Shown in pieces: positions 40,102-48,523 of a DNA stretch of 59,207 nt. Source of the DNA: an uncultured Bacilli bacterium (GTDB taxonomy: Bacteria > Bacillota_I > Bacilli_A > RF39 > UBA660); contig CAJTXY010000005.1 of the NCBI GenBank assembly GCA_910583685.1, positions 1 through 59,207 on the forward strand, given 5' to 3'. The notes beneath the pieces are model-generated. The model did not search any database. It was not told the DNA's origin and saw nothing but the letters and a program-made list of their open reading frames with translations. A program made the position numbers and the translations under genes. Numbering within the stretch: position 1 is the first letter of the stretch; every line of letters begins with the position of its first letter.

Positions 40102-41601
40102 TTATTTTTCAATTAAACTTTTTCCTGTCATTTCCACAGGTATTTCTAAATCTAGCAAGTCTAAGATTGTGGGAGCGATATCTGCCAACTTGCCTGGTAC
40201 TAGTCTAATATTTTCTTTCGTTACTATCAATGGCACTTCGCTTGTTGTATGGGAGGTAACAATATTACCATTATCATCTAACATTTCTTCGCAGTTTCCA
40301 TGATCTGCTGTTACAATCATAATTCCATTGAGTTCTTTTATTTTTTCATAGATTTTTAACAAGCAGTTATCTACTGTTTCCACACCTTTAATAGCCGCTT
40401 CTAAAACTCCTGTATGGCCAAGCATATCACCATTAGCAAAGTTTAAGATAATAAGATCATAGTTTTCTATCTCTTTTAATAAACTATCGGTAATTTTCTC
40501 GGCACTCATTTCTGGTTTTAAGTCGTAAGTTGCCACTTTAGGAGATGGAATTAGAATTTTCTTTTCATTTTTATAGTCTACTTCGCGTCCACCATCAAAG
40601 AAAAATGTAACGTGGGCAAATTTCTCTGTTTCGGCAATTCGAAGTTGACTCAAACCACATTTCTCTATATATTCTCCTAAGATATTACTAAGTATAGGAT
40701 CATTAAAAGCATGAGGAGCTTTTACGCTTTCTACAACAGGCATCATAGTAACTACTTTTAAATTTTTAATGGCTACTACTTCCATTTCATTTTCAGGATT
40801 AGTAAGGCAAGTTAAGATTTCACGGATCCGGTCTTTTCTAAAATTGAAGACAATCAAACCATCATTTTCTTCGATATTTCCTGCCCTATTATAGATAGTT
40901 GGTTCTAAAAACTCATCCGTAATTTTTTCTCTATAGCTTTTTTCGATCTCTTCTTTGACAGAATTCCCAACAGGGCCAATACCGTTAACAATAACATCAT
41001 ATGCTTTTTTTAATCGATCATAGTTATTATCACGATCCATTCCATAATATCTTCCACCAACTGTTGCAATGGATCCTATTCCAAGTGATTTTAGTTTTTC
41101 TTCTACTTTTGAAATATAGCTACTAGCACTTTGAGGGTCAACATCGCGTCCATCTGTGAATAGGTGTAAATATAATTGATCTATATGCTCTTGCTTACAC
41201 AAATCTAGAAGTGCCATTAAATGATTGATATGAGAATGCACACCTCCATCACTAATTAGTCCCATTAAATGTAGCTTCGTATTATTTTCTTTCACATAGC
41301 GAATTACTTTTAAAATTTCTTTATTTTTAAAGAAGGTTTTCTCTTCCATACTTTTGTTGATAAGTTCTAGGGGTTGATAGACCACTCTTCCAGCACCGAT
41401 ATTCATATGCCCCACTTCAGAGTTACCCATTTGTCCTTCTGGAAGTCCCACTTTACATCCTGATGCGACTAAAGTTGTATGTGGATATTTTTTCCACAAC
41501 ATATTAAATGTTTTGTTATTTGCTTGTAAAACTGCATTCCCGTAAGGATTTTCTCTTAATCCATAGCCATCTAATATTGTTAAAATCACTGGTTTTTTCA
41601 T
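40102..41601 (-). CDS. gpmI: 2,3-bisphosphoglycerate-independent phosphoglycerate mutase
   Basis: 499 residues, normal for iPGM. Alkaline-phosphatase-like core: ILDGYGL (metal), MGNSEVGHMNIGAGR with the catalytic Ser (about residue 62), FTDGRDVDP, RYYGMDRDNNYDR, FNFRKDR, NFANGDMLGHTG and VTADHGNCE. Interconverts 3- and 2-phosphoglycerate with Mn. 12 nt after the DUF4143 ATPase, so probably co-transcribed with it rather than with the other glycolytic genes. Confidence 0.97.
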   Translation of the reverse strand: MKKPVILTILDGYGLRENPYGNAVLQANNKTFNMLWKKYPHTTLVASGCKVGLPEGQMGNSEVGHMNIGAGRVVYQPLELINKSMEEKTFFKNKEILKVIRYVKENNTKLHLMGLISDGGVHSHINHLMALLDLCKQEHIDQLYLHLFTDGRDVDPQSASSYISKVEEKLKSLGIGSIATVGGRYYGMDRDNNYDRLKKAYDVIVNGIGPVGNSVKEEIEKSYREKITDEFLEPTIYNRAGNIEENDGLIVFNFRKDRIREILTCLTNPENEMEVVAIKNLKVVTMMPVVESVKAPHAFNDPILSNILGEYIEKCGLSQLRIAETEKFAHVTFFFDGGREVDYKNEKKILIPSPKVATYDLKPEMSAEKITDSLLKEIENYDLIILNFANGDMLGHTGVLEAAIKGVETVDNCLLKIYEKIKELNGIMIVTADHGNCEEMLDDNGNIVTSHTTSEVPLIVTKENIRLVPGKLADIAPTILDLLDLEIPVEMTGKSLIEK

Positions 41602-41612
41602 AAAGCTCCTTT

Positions 41613-42890
41613 CTAGATCTTCATATCATTTAAGCAAAACACTGCATAGACTGGTAGATACCGTACTTCCTTTTTTGTGGAAAAGTTATTTTCTGTAATT
41701 CGGTACGCTTTTTTCACCGTAAATTTCTTCATAAAAATTGATAACGACTTGGCTTTCGACATAGATCTTGTTGCAATTTCAATTGGTATTACTTCGCCCA
41801 TTCTGTTTTGAATTACAAAATTCACTTCTGCCTTTCCTTCTGACTGATAATAATATAGAGCATACCCTGATTCCATTAAAGTTTTGGCAATATGATTTTC
41901 ATATAATGTTTCTTTTATTTTTTCATCTGTTAGTAAAGTTTTCATTGATAAATGTAACATTGAGTATAATAGGCCATCATCTGGTAAGTAGAGTTTAAAA
42001 CTTTCTTTTTCTCTGCAACTACTAAGTGGTGACTTTATTGTTTGCACCTTGAAACTGCGATAAACAATTTGATTGTCTACTAAGTATTTAATAGCACTTT
42101 CATACTCCTTTGCTCGTCTTCCTCGTCCTAGAAGTCCATATTGAAATTTTTTATTATCTTTTTTTAGTTGATCAGGAATTGAACGCAATACTTCTATTCC
42201 ACGGCTAATATCAATGAGTGTTTTATTTAAAGCGATTTCTGCTTTATAGGCATCTAATGTCTTTTGCTTAATGGCATCTAATTTGGCTTCATTGTATCCT
42301 TCTTTTTCTTTTAAAACAACTTCTGGAAGTCCTCCTGTTTTTAAATACTCATAAAAGTAGTCTAATGCCACTTTATGAAAAGGACAGGTTTTATGTTTTT
42401 CAAACGATTCTCTAATTAGTCCTGCTAATTGATGTTCTCCGTGTGCCCATAGGTACTCTTCAAAGTCCATCTCACTCATTCCCTTGAATTGTAATTCCTC
42501 ACCCTTAAATATATTTAGATTTTCACGACGTGAAGTGATTAGTATAATATGATAATCTCTTCTTTCACTTCCTATTAGTTTGAGTCCTTTTACAATTTCT
42601 AACTCATTTACGTTATCAAATATCATTAAAGTATCTTCTTTTAAAATTGTTTCCTTTGACATTAGAGATAAATTTAAAATTAGTTTATCAGGGGACTTTT
42701 CTTTTTTAAATAATTCTTGGAGTTCACTATTTGTACTACAATTAAAGTACACTACATTTTTATAGTTTTGATTTCCGAATTCTAGTACAGAAAATGTTTT
42801 ACCAATCTGTTTTGAGCCATAAATTAATAATGGTTTTCTAATTAAGTCATTTTTCCATTTCTGAAAGTACTGCATTATTTTTCGTTCCAT
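41613..42890 (-). CDS. AAA-type ATPase with DUF4143-like C-terminal domain
   Basis: 425 residues. Walker A is YGSKQIGKTFS (about 24-34), Walker B LMIFDNV, with Asn in place of the usual Glu, and an ILITSRRENLN sensor. Helical middle GLPEVVLKE follows, and the C-terminal nuclease-like part has EGKAEVNFVIQNRMGEVIPIEIA, which resembles the D-x-E-V-DFV...PIEVK pattern of DUF4143 proteins with the first acid altered. The family is widespread with largely unknown function. It has its own promoter and shares a transcript with gpmI. Confidence 0.85.
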   Translation of the reverse strand: MERKIMQYFQKWKNDLIRKPLLIYGSKQIGKTFSVLEFGNQNYKNVVYFNCSTNSELQELFKKEKSPDKLILNLSLMSKETILKEDTLMIFDNVNELEIVKGLKLIGSERRDYHIILITSRRENLNIFKGEELQFKGMSEMDFEEYLWAHGEHQLAGLIRESFEKHKTCPFHKVALDYFYEYLKTGGLPEVVLKEKEGYNEAKLDAIKQKTLDAYKAEIALNKTLIDISRGIEVLRSIPDQLKKDNKKFQYGLLGRGRRAKEYESAIKYLVDNQIVYRSFKVQTIKSPLSSCREKESFKLYLPDDGLLYSMLHLSMKTLLTDEKIKETLYENHIAKTLMESGYALYYYQSEGKAEVNFVIQNRMGEVIPIEIATRSMSKAKSLSIFMKKFTVKKAYRITENNFSTKKEVRYLPVYAVFCLNDMKI

Positions 42891-42923
42891 AAAGTGTATC
42901 CTCCTAACATATTCACTAAATTA

Positions 42924-42952
42924 AGTATACTCTTTATGGCAAATTCCGTCAA
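42924..42952 (-). promoter_or_regulatory. Promoter of the DUF4143 ATPase-gpmI unit
   Basis: Minus strand -35 TTGACG (42947-42952), 17-nt spacer, -10 TATACT (42924-42929). Confidence 0.75.
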
Positions 42953-43016
42953 GTTTTGATTATGGACAAATTTCTACATTTTGCCAAAAAAAAAGACTAC
43001 TACTGCTTGTCCCTTA

Positions 43017-43793
43017 TTATTCGATACTACTTGGTTTATGAAATTCTAATCTTAATTTGTCTGCTACTGTGACAATAAACTCAGAATTTGTCGGCTTTGC
43101 CTTATCGATATCGACACTATGTCCAAATATTTCTTCCATCAGTTGCCAGTTTCCACGATTCCAACTTACTTCGATGGCGTGTCTTATTGCCCTCTCTACA
43201 CGTGAAACAGTGGTATCAAACTTCTTTGCAATATCTGGGTATAGTTCTTTGGTAATCCCTCCGATTACTTCGGGACGATCATAAAGCATTTGAATTCCCT
43301 CGCGAATATATTGATATCCTTTGATATGAGATGGTACACCTAATTCGTGTAAGATCTTAGTAATTGATATTTGTAAATTATTATGGTAAACATCTACAGA
43401 TTTACTACCAAATTTACTTCCTTCCATCACTTCTTCCACTCTCTTTTCTAAGTCATCTAACTCAAATGGCTTTAAAATAAAGTAACTAATTCCAAGTTCT
43501 GATGTTTTTCTTATCATATCTTGGGCATTATATGAAGTTAGGATGATTACTTTCTTTTCGATTTTCTTCTTTCTCATCTTCTCTAAGACATACATCCCAT
43601 CTTTTTTGGGCATAATGAGATCTAAGAGTATTAAATCATACTCATCCCTTTTCTTATCAACGAGACTGAATCCATCCTCTCCATTATGTGCACGTAATGT
43701 TACTTTGATATCTGCGTGTTTACTAAAAAATTCGGTAACCATGTTTACTAATTCAACATTGTCATCGATCATTAATATTCTTGTTTTTTCCAT
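43017..43793 (-). CDS. spo0A: Sporulation master response regulator Spo0A
   Basis: 258 residues. Receiver domain with ILMIDDN (acidic pocket), the phospho-acceptor Asp in LILLDLIMPKKDG, the Thr/Ser switch in VIILTSY, and ILKPF (Lys). The DNA-binding domain has GIPSHIKGYQYIREGI-like VPSHIKGYQYIREGIQM and VSRVERAIRHAIEVSWNRGNW, the Spo0A-specific recognition helix. It commits Bacillota cells to sporulation. It sits between tpiA and the DUF4143 ATPase instead of next to spoIVB, which is its usual neighbour. Confidence 0.97.
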   Translation of the reverse strand: MEKTRILMIDDNVELVNMVTEFFSKHADIKVTLRAHNGEDGFSLVDKKRDEYDLILLDLIMPKKDGMYVLEKMRKKKIEKKVIILTSYNAQDMIRKTSELGISYFILKPFELDDLEKRVEEVMEGSKFGSKSVDVYHNNLQISITKILHELGVPSHIKGYQYIREGIQMLYDRPEVIGGITKELYPDIAKKFDTTVSRVERAIRHAIEVSWNRGNWQLMEEIFGHSVDIDKAKPTNSEFIVTVADKLRLEFHKPSSIE

Positions 43794-43826
43794 TTCTTCT
43801 CCTTCCCTATACTACCACGCATTTTT

Positions 43827-43832
43827 ATTATA
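43827..43832 (-). promoter_or_regulatory. -10 element of spo0A promoter
   Basis: TATAAT on the minus strand, 34 nt before the start. A clear -35 is missing; TTCCGACA (43848-43841 in RNA order), similar to a Spo0A box with one extra base, lies where it would be. Confidence 0.5.
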
Positions 43833-43858
43833 TAACATTATGTCGGAAATTGGTAGAG

Positions 43859-43879
43859 AAAAAAAAGACAAGTTTTGTC
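43859..43879 (-). terminator. Terminator of the pgk-tpiA unit
   Basis: GACAA (43867-43871) and TTGTC (43875-43879) form a short stem with a 3-nt loop, followed on the minus strand by eight T. Confidence 0.6.
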
Positions 43880-43882
43880 GAA
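43876..43882 (+). promoter_or_regulatory. Candidate Spo0A box upstream of spo0A
   Basis: Exact TGTCGAA, the core of the 0A box, about 45 nt upstream of the spo0A -10. It partly overlaps the tpiA terminator stem, so it may be coincidental. Confidence 0.4.
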
Positions 43883-43888
43883 ATGCGT

Positions 43889-44569
43889 CTAACACACCTC
43901 TAAAAAAACTTGTAATCTCTCTAGTTTTAGGCTAAGACCACCTAATAGATAGCCTTCTATGTATTGGCTCTTTTTTAAATATTCAATATTTTCATCACTT
44001 GCACTACCACCATATAATAGTAGAGAATTAGGGTAAGCAGAATGAATCAGTGCTAGGACTTCATCTAATTCCTCTATAGTGGGAACAAGACCTGTTCCAA
44101 TTGCCCAAACTGGCTCATAGGCAATGATTATATCTTCTGCTTCTAAAGAAGATATAATAGATAATTGTCTTTTTATTATCTCTAATCTTCCTCCACTTTC
44201 TCTTTCTTCCTTCGTCTCACCCACACATAAAATAGGTGTGATGTTTTGTTGGAGCAACTTCTCCATTTTTTCTTTAATTTCACTGTCTTTTTCTTTATAG
44301 TCCCGTCTTCTTTCACTGTGTCCAACAATAGCATAGCTAACACCCATTCCTTTTAACTGACTTGCAGAAATCTCCCCTGTATGTGCACCGCAATCATAGA
44401 TTGATACATCTTGGGCACCTAATGAGGCATTGGAATTAAATAGGGCTAGATAAGGGTAGGAAGGACACATTACGATATCGTGGGATGTTTTTATTTTAGA
44501 AAACTCCTGTTGGTAATTCAAAAACTCTTCTTTGGTATAATTGCATTTATGATTTAGTACTATTTTCAT
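43889..44569 (-). CDS. tpiA: Triosephosphate isomerase (short form)
   Basis: 226 residues against the usual 250. Catalytic set intact: Lys in VLNHKCN, His in VGHSERR, Glu in AYEPVWAIGTG, and the phosphate loop LLYGGSASDEN. The NWKMN start is changed to NHKCN and the strand-loop regions between are trimmed. Interconverts dihydroxyacetone phosphate and glyceraldehyde 3-phosphate. Confidence 0.95.
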   Translation of the reverse strand: MKIVLNHKCNYTKEEFLNYQQEFSKIKTSHDIVMCPSYPYLALFNSNASLGAQDVSIYDCGAHTGEISASQLKGMGVSYAIVGHSERRRDYKEKDSEIKEKMEKLLQQNITPILCVGETKEERESGGRLEIIKRQLSIISSLEAEDIIIAYEPVWAIGTGLVPTIEELDEVLALIHSAYPNSLLLYGGSASDENIEYLKKSQYIEGYLLGGLSLKLERLQVFLEVC

Positions 44570-44585
44570 TTTTTCTCCTCTTCTT

Positions 44586-45812
44586 CTATTTCCCTTTTAA
44601 TTTTTCGTGAAGCTTGGAGATTAATCCAAAGCGGTATTTTTTCTTTTCTTTAATAGCACGTTCATAAACCTCTAACACTTGGTTTGCATAGTGATTTGTT
44701 CCACAATGTTCTGCTTGAATGCGTGCTTGTTTAGCAAAATAGGTTCTTTTGGTTTTATCATTATATAAGTCTAACACTTGTTTTTTATATTCATCTTCTG
44801 TTTCGAAGAACTTACCATTTAGATCATCTGTCATCATCGAAATGAATGATTCATCTTTGATACATAATGGTACCAATCCAGAGGCCATCGCCTCAATTAC
44901 TGTTAATCCTTGAGTTTCAGTGTGAGAGGCTGTTGCAAATAAATCTCCACAATGATAATAGTATGGAATATCTTCCCAAGCAACTTTGCTGGTAAATAAA
45001 ATATTTTTGGTTAATTTTTCTTTTTTTACATATGATTCATATTCCTCTTTATCGGGCCCATCCCCTACAATTAATAGTTTTATATTGGGTTGTTTTTTGA
45101 TTAGATCCTTTTGAGTTCTTAATAAAAATTCTATATTTTTTTCTTGGGCAAGTCTTCCTACAAAGACAATCGTAAAATCTTTCTTGGTCAGTCCTATGTG
45201 TTTTTTTAACTCCTGTACTTTTCTTGGATTTATGTTTTCCTTAAAAAACCGTTCTACTTCAATTCCTGTGGGAATAATATGTACATTTTTTTCAAATTTA
45301 TATTTTTCTTTAAATAATTTATATGTCTTATTGGTAGGAACAATTAATTCTGTAGCGGTTGTTTCACAATAAAACTTTGTAAAATATTCAACTAATTTCT
45401 TACTAGATTTTTGAAAATAGCCCTTTGTTATATAATGAATGTAGTCCTCATACATCGTGTGATATGTATGTACTAGGGGTATATTATACTGTTTGGCAAA
45501 GAGCCGAGCAAAGGTACCAATTGCAAACTCTGTTTGGGAATGGATCACATCTAAGTTCCAACTTTTGATTTTATTAACTGCGGCAATTGGGTAAATACTT
45601 GTAAGACGAGAGTCATAAATTCCTGTAGGAATTCCTGGAATTCTTAATACTTTTTCTTTTTCATTATACTCATACTTGAAGTCTGTTAAGTTTGCTGTTA
45701 CTACATAGACTGTATGCCCTTTTTTCTCTAAGGCTTTTTTTAACATTAACTCACTAGTTACAAGCCCACTAATATATGGGGTATATGTTTCACTAAAGAT
45801 TCCTATTCGCAT
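44586..45812 (-). CDS. GT4-family glycosyltransferase, glycolipid-synthase-like
   Basis: Start at ATG 45810-45812 with GAAGGGAG 8 nt upstream. 408 residues. The N-terminal Rossmann part has MRIGIFSETYTPYISGLVTS and HTYHTMYEDY; the C-terminal GT-B part has FVGRLAQEKNIEFLL and the donor-site TASHTETQGLTVIEAMASGLVPL (E-x7-E). This matches diacylglycerol alpha-glucosyltransferases of Gram-positives and Acholeplasma. It overlaps the end of a UPF0104 membrane protein gene, a frequent partner in glycolipid or lipoteichoic-acid anchor synthesis. The acceptor is inferred. Confidence 0.88.
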   Translation of the reverse strand: MRIGIFSETYTPYISGLVTSELMLKKALEKKGHTVYVVTANLTDFKYEYNEKEKVLRIPGIPTGIYDSRLTSIYPIAAVNKIKSWNLDVIHSQTEFAIGTFARLFAKQYNIPLVHTYHTMYEDYIHYITKGYFQKSSKKLVEYFTKFYCETTATELIVPTNKTYKLFKEKYKFEKNVHIIPTGIEVERFFKENINPRKVQELKKHIGLTKKDFTIVFVGRLAQEKNIEFLLRTQKDLIKKQPNIKLLIVGDGPDKEEYESYVKKEKLTKNILFTSKVAWEDIPYYYHCGDLFATASHTETQGLTVIEAMASGLVPLCIKDESFISMMTDDLNGKFFETEDEYKKQVLDLYNDKTKRTYFAKQARIQAEHCGTNHYANQVLEVYERAIKEKKKYRFGLISKLHEKLKGK

Positions 45813-46824
45813 ATTTTTTACTCCCTTCATCAAAATTAAAAACAATCGCACCAATAATCATCGGCAAATAGTACGTGATAAAACGCCAAACTAGCAATAC
45901 AGCACTTGTTACTCCACTTGATAGGAATGCGTGAAAAAAGCTTAGGAAACCATATTCAATACCACCACTTGCTCCTGGGATTGGTACGAAGGACCCTATA
46001 ATTAAAACATAGGCGGATGTTACTAAAGAGTCTACTGCTGTTATACTTTTGAAATCGTGCATACTATAAACAATGAAAAGTGGAACAATATAGAAGCAGG
46101 CAAGACTTAGAAGGTTTAGTAAAATGCCTTCTATGGCCAAAAGTTTTCTCTTTTTTAACTCCTTCGTGCTTTTATGAAATTCTGCGATTCTTTCTTTCCA
46201 ACGTTCTTTGGTTACTTCTTTATCTTTTATTAGTTTTAATTTTGAAAATAGGTTAATACCGTGATAAATTATAAAGCTTGTAAATTTTTGAGAAAAGGCA
46301 ATAATAAACAAAAAGACTGCTACTAAGGAGTTAATTATGAAGCCTAGTAAAACTAAATTTCTTAATATTGGACTATCTGGAAAAAGGTGAAACTTCATAT
46401 TATATGATACTGCAAATAGGCCGAATAATACTAATGCTATTTGGTAGAAAATAAAGTTTTGCATAATGAAGTTCGTGGCGTGGCTTATACGAATATTATG
46501 TTCTTTTAGCATATAAACTTCCATTGGTTGGCCGCCTGTGGAAAATGGAGTTATGCCATTAAAGAATTGTACGATTACATTATGTTTGATGGATTCTTTC
46601 AATGAATACTTATCTTTTTCATTTACTACTTTATAAGAGATAACTCCTTTTAAAATAATGGATAGAGCATATGCCAAAAATGCTAGAACTAGATATTTGT
46701 AATCCATATTTTTTAGAGTATCTACAGTGCTGGCAAAGTCTTCTTTTAAAACTAATACTAATACTAGCATTGTTATCATTAAAATTAATATAGTGTTTTT
46801 TCGTATGTTTTTTACTATCTCCAT
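45793..46824 (-). CDS. UPF0104 / lysylphosphatidylglycerol-synthase TM-like protein
   Basis: 343 residues, about eight membrane helices. NGITPFSTGGQPMEVYMLKEHNI and GSFVPIPGASGGIEYGF are the conserved loops of the flippase-like UPF0104 family (the membrane half of MprF). There is no aminoacyl-transferase domain. It overlaps both neighbours (10 nt upstream, 20 nt downstream), so it acts with the glycosyltransferase, perhaps moving a glycolipid across the membrane. Confidence 0.9.
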   Translation of the reverse strand: MEIVKNIRKNTILILMITMLVLVLVLKEDFASTVDTLKNMDYKYLVLAFLAYALSIILKGVISYKVVNEKDKYSLKESIKHNVIVQFFNGITPFSTGGQPMEVYMLKEHNIRISHATNFIMQNFIFYQIALVLFGLFAVSYNMKFHLFPDSPILRNLVLLGFIINSLVAVFLFIIAFSQKFTSFIIYHGINLFSKLKLIKDKEVTKERWKERIAEFHKSTKELKKRKLLAIEGILLNLLSLACFYIVPLFIVYSMHDFKSITAVDSLVTSAYVLIIGSFVPIPGASGGIEYGFLSFFHAFLSSGVTSAVLLVWRFITYYLPMIIGAIVFNFDEGSKKYANRNL

Positions 46825-47264
46825 TTTGTCGCTTCACTTTCTTTTATTATTGGTTTGTCTTTTACAAAAGTTTCCATATTTTCTTCTTCGCCTAGGTATT
46901 CATAGCCTAATTTGTTTAATATATGAATCATACTTTTGTCTTCTTTTTCGGCAAATACAAAAGATTCTTCCATCTCCATAGTTTCCAAGGCATAATTGGT
47001 TGCTAGATTAATCATTTTTCTAGGGCCTGTTGTTTTTAATTTTGGAAATGTTAGGATACAGCTTTTAATATCGCTCGTTGCTTCAATGTAGCAGCTATCT
47101 ACTACATCAAAATCTTTTATTAAATAGAGGCTTTCTTTTATATTTCCATAGTTTTTGCTAATAGGCGTCTTTACTTGAGGATGTTCTTGCTCAAATGCTA
47201 AGACTGCGTTTAACTCCCTTAGGGCTGCGGTTGGTTTTCCAATTAATAACTTCTCTGTACTCAT
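46815..47264 (-). CDS. Unknown protein, possible degenerate GNAT (149 aa)
   Basis: No clear family. LREL..VLAFEQEHPQ at the N-terminus, IEATSDIKSCILTFPKLKTTGPRKMINLATNYALETMEMEESFVFAEKEDKSMIHILNKLGYEYLGEE later. The last part (ALETM...VFAEKEDKSMIHILNKLGYEYLG) resembles the end of an acetyltransferase fold (neighbour-stacking then NxxS...LGF). No acetyl-CoA loop is evident. It lies 9 nt after pgk and overlaps the UPF0104 gene by 10 nt. Confidence 0.55.
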   Translation of the reverse strand: MSTEKLLIGKPTAALRELNAVLAFEQEHPQVKTPISKNYGNIKESLYLIKDFDVVDSCYIEATSDIKSCILTFPKLKTTGPRKMINLATNYALETMEMEESFVFAEKEDKSMIHILNKLGYEYLGEEENMETFVKDKPIIKESEATKWR

Positions 47265-47272
47265 ATTTTCCT

Positions 47273-48451
47273 CTACTTGATCGCTTCTATACCAGGTAGG
47301 GCTTTTCCCTCTAGATATTCAAGAGTTGCTCCTCCTCCTGTTGAAATATGATATATTTTGTCAGCAACATTTGCATTTTGTGCTGCCGCTACAATATCGC
47401 CTCCCCCTAGTATTGTTTTAATTTTACTATCTGCTAAAGTATTTAGAATTTGATCTGTTCCCTGTTTATAATTTTCAAATTCATATACGCCTAATGGTCC
47501 ATTCCATAGTACCAAAGCAGCATCTTTTAGATAATTTTTAAATACTTCTACTGTATTTGTTCCAATATCTAGGCCCATATCATTAAAATCAAGTTCATCA
47601 ATATCTTTTTCTACAAGAGGCGTATCATTACTAAATTCACTGGTTACTTTTACATCGACTGGTAATATTATTTTTTCTGGGTACTTAGTGGTCATCTTTT
47701 CACAAAATGATAGATGTTCGCTATCGCAGAGAGAGTTTCCAATCTCATAGCCCTCTGCTTTTAAGAATGTAAAAGCCATACCTCCTCCAATTAAAATTTT
47801 ATCAGCCTTTTCTACTATATTTTCTATCACGCCAATTTTGTCCCCTACTTTAGATCCTCCTAAAATTACAATAAATGGTTTATCAGGACGATTTAGTTCT
47901 TCTAAAGCGATTAGTTCTTTTTCAATCAGGAAGCCTATACAACTTATTTTTATATTAGAGGCGATTCCTACATTAGAAGCGTGAGCACGATGTGCTGTTC
48001 CAAAAGCATCGTTTACAAAAACATCAGCAAGACTTGCCCAATAGGCACCTAACTCTTGGTCATTACCGCTTTCACATTTTCCTTCTATGTCTTCAAATCT
48101 TGTATTTTCTAAAAGCAATACCTCCCCTGGCTTTAATGCTCTTACTTTTTCTTCTACTTGGTCTCCTCTTGTTGCCTCTACAAATACTACCTTTTGATTT
48201 AGAAGTTTTTCTAGTTCTTTTGCCACTGGTTTTAATGACTTATCTTTTTTATCTTCTTCTGTTTTTACACGGCCTAGATGAGAAAGTAAAATGATTTTTG
48301 CATTTTCTTTGATACTGTATTTTATTGTTTCTAAGCTTTTTACAATACGCGTATTATCCATAATTTTTCCGTTTTTTAATGGGACATTAAAATCACAACG
48401 AATGATGACGGTTTTATTCTTAATTTTTATATCTTTTATGCATTTTTTCAT
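47273..48451 (-). CDS. pgk: Phosphoglycerate kinase
   Basis: 392 residues, normal. RCDFNVPLKNGKIMDNTRI (substrate-binding), ILLSHLGR, VNDAFGTAHRAHAS, GGSKVGDKIGVI, and LWNGPLGVYEF with GGGDIVAAAQ at the nucleotide site. Makes ATP in glycolysis. Starts a unit running pgk - 149 aa - UPF0104 - glycosyltransferase - tpiA. Confidence 0.97.
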   Translation of the reverse strand: MKKCIKDIKIKNKTVIIRCDFNVPLKNGKIMDNTRIVKSLETIKYSIKENAKIILLSHLGRVKTEEDKKDKSLKPVAKELEKLLNQKVVFVEATRGDQVEEKVRALKPGEVLLLENTRFEDIEGKCESGNDQELGAYWASLADVFVNDAFGTAHRAHASNVGIASNIKISCIGFLIEKELIALEELNRPDKPFIVILGGSKVGDKIGVIENIVEKADKILIGGGMAFTFLKAEGYEIGNSLCDSEHLSFCEKMTTKYPEKIILPVDVKVTSEFSNDTPLVEKDIDELDFNDMGLDIGTNTVEVFKNYLKDAALVLWNGPLGVYEFENYKQGTDQILNTLADSKIKTILGGGDIVAAAQNANVADKIYHISTGGGATLEYLEGKALPGIEAIK

Positions 48452-48475
48452 TTTTCATCCTCCATTTTCTTCTTC

Positions 48476-48481
48476 ATTATA
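48476..48481 (-). promoter_or_regulatory. Extended -10 promoter of pgk
   Basis: TGTTATAAT on the minus strand (extended -10), about 25 nt before the pgk start; no clear -35. It lies just after the gap terminator. Confidence 0.5.
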
Positions 48482-48495
48482 ACATTGTTTTTCTG

Positions 48496-48520
48496 AAAAA
48501 AAAAGTTTCGCGATAGAAAC
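48496..48520 (-). terminator. Terminator of gap
   Basis: GTTTC (48505-48509) and GAAAC (48516-48520), 6-nt loop, followed on the minus strand by nine T. Confidence 0.7.
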
Positions 48521-48523
48521 CTC

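Noticed and set aside
41613..42890. The DUF4143 ATPase as part of a defence system
   Set aside because: It sits between spo0A and gpmI in what looks like stable chromosome, with a housekeeping-type promoter and no nuclease or toxin partner.
42950..43016. A strong terminator after spo0A
   Set aside because: A T tract of nine follows the gene on the minus strand but I could not draw a stable stem before it.
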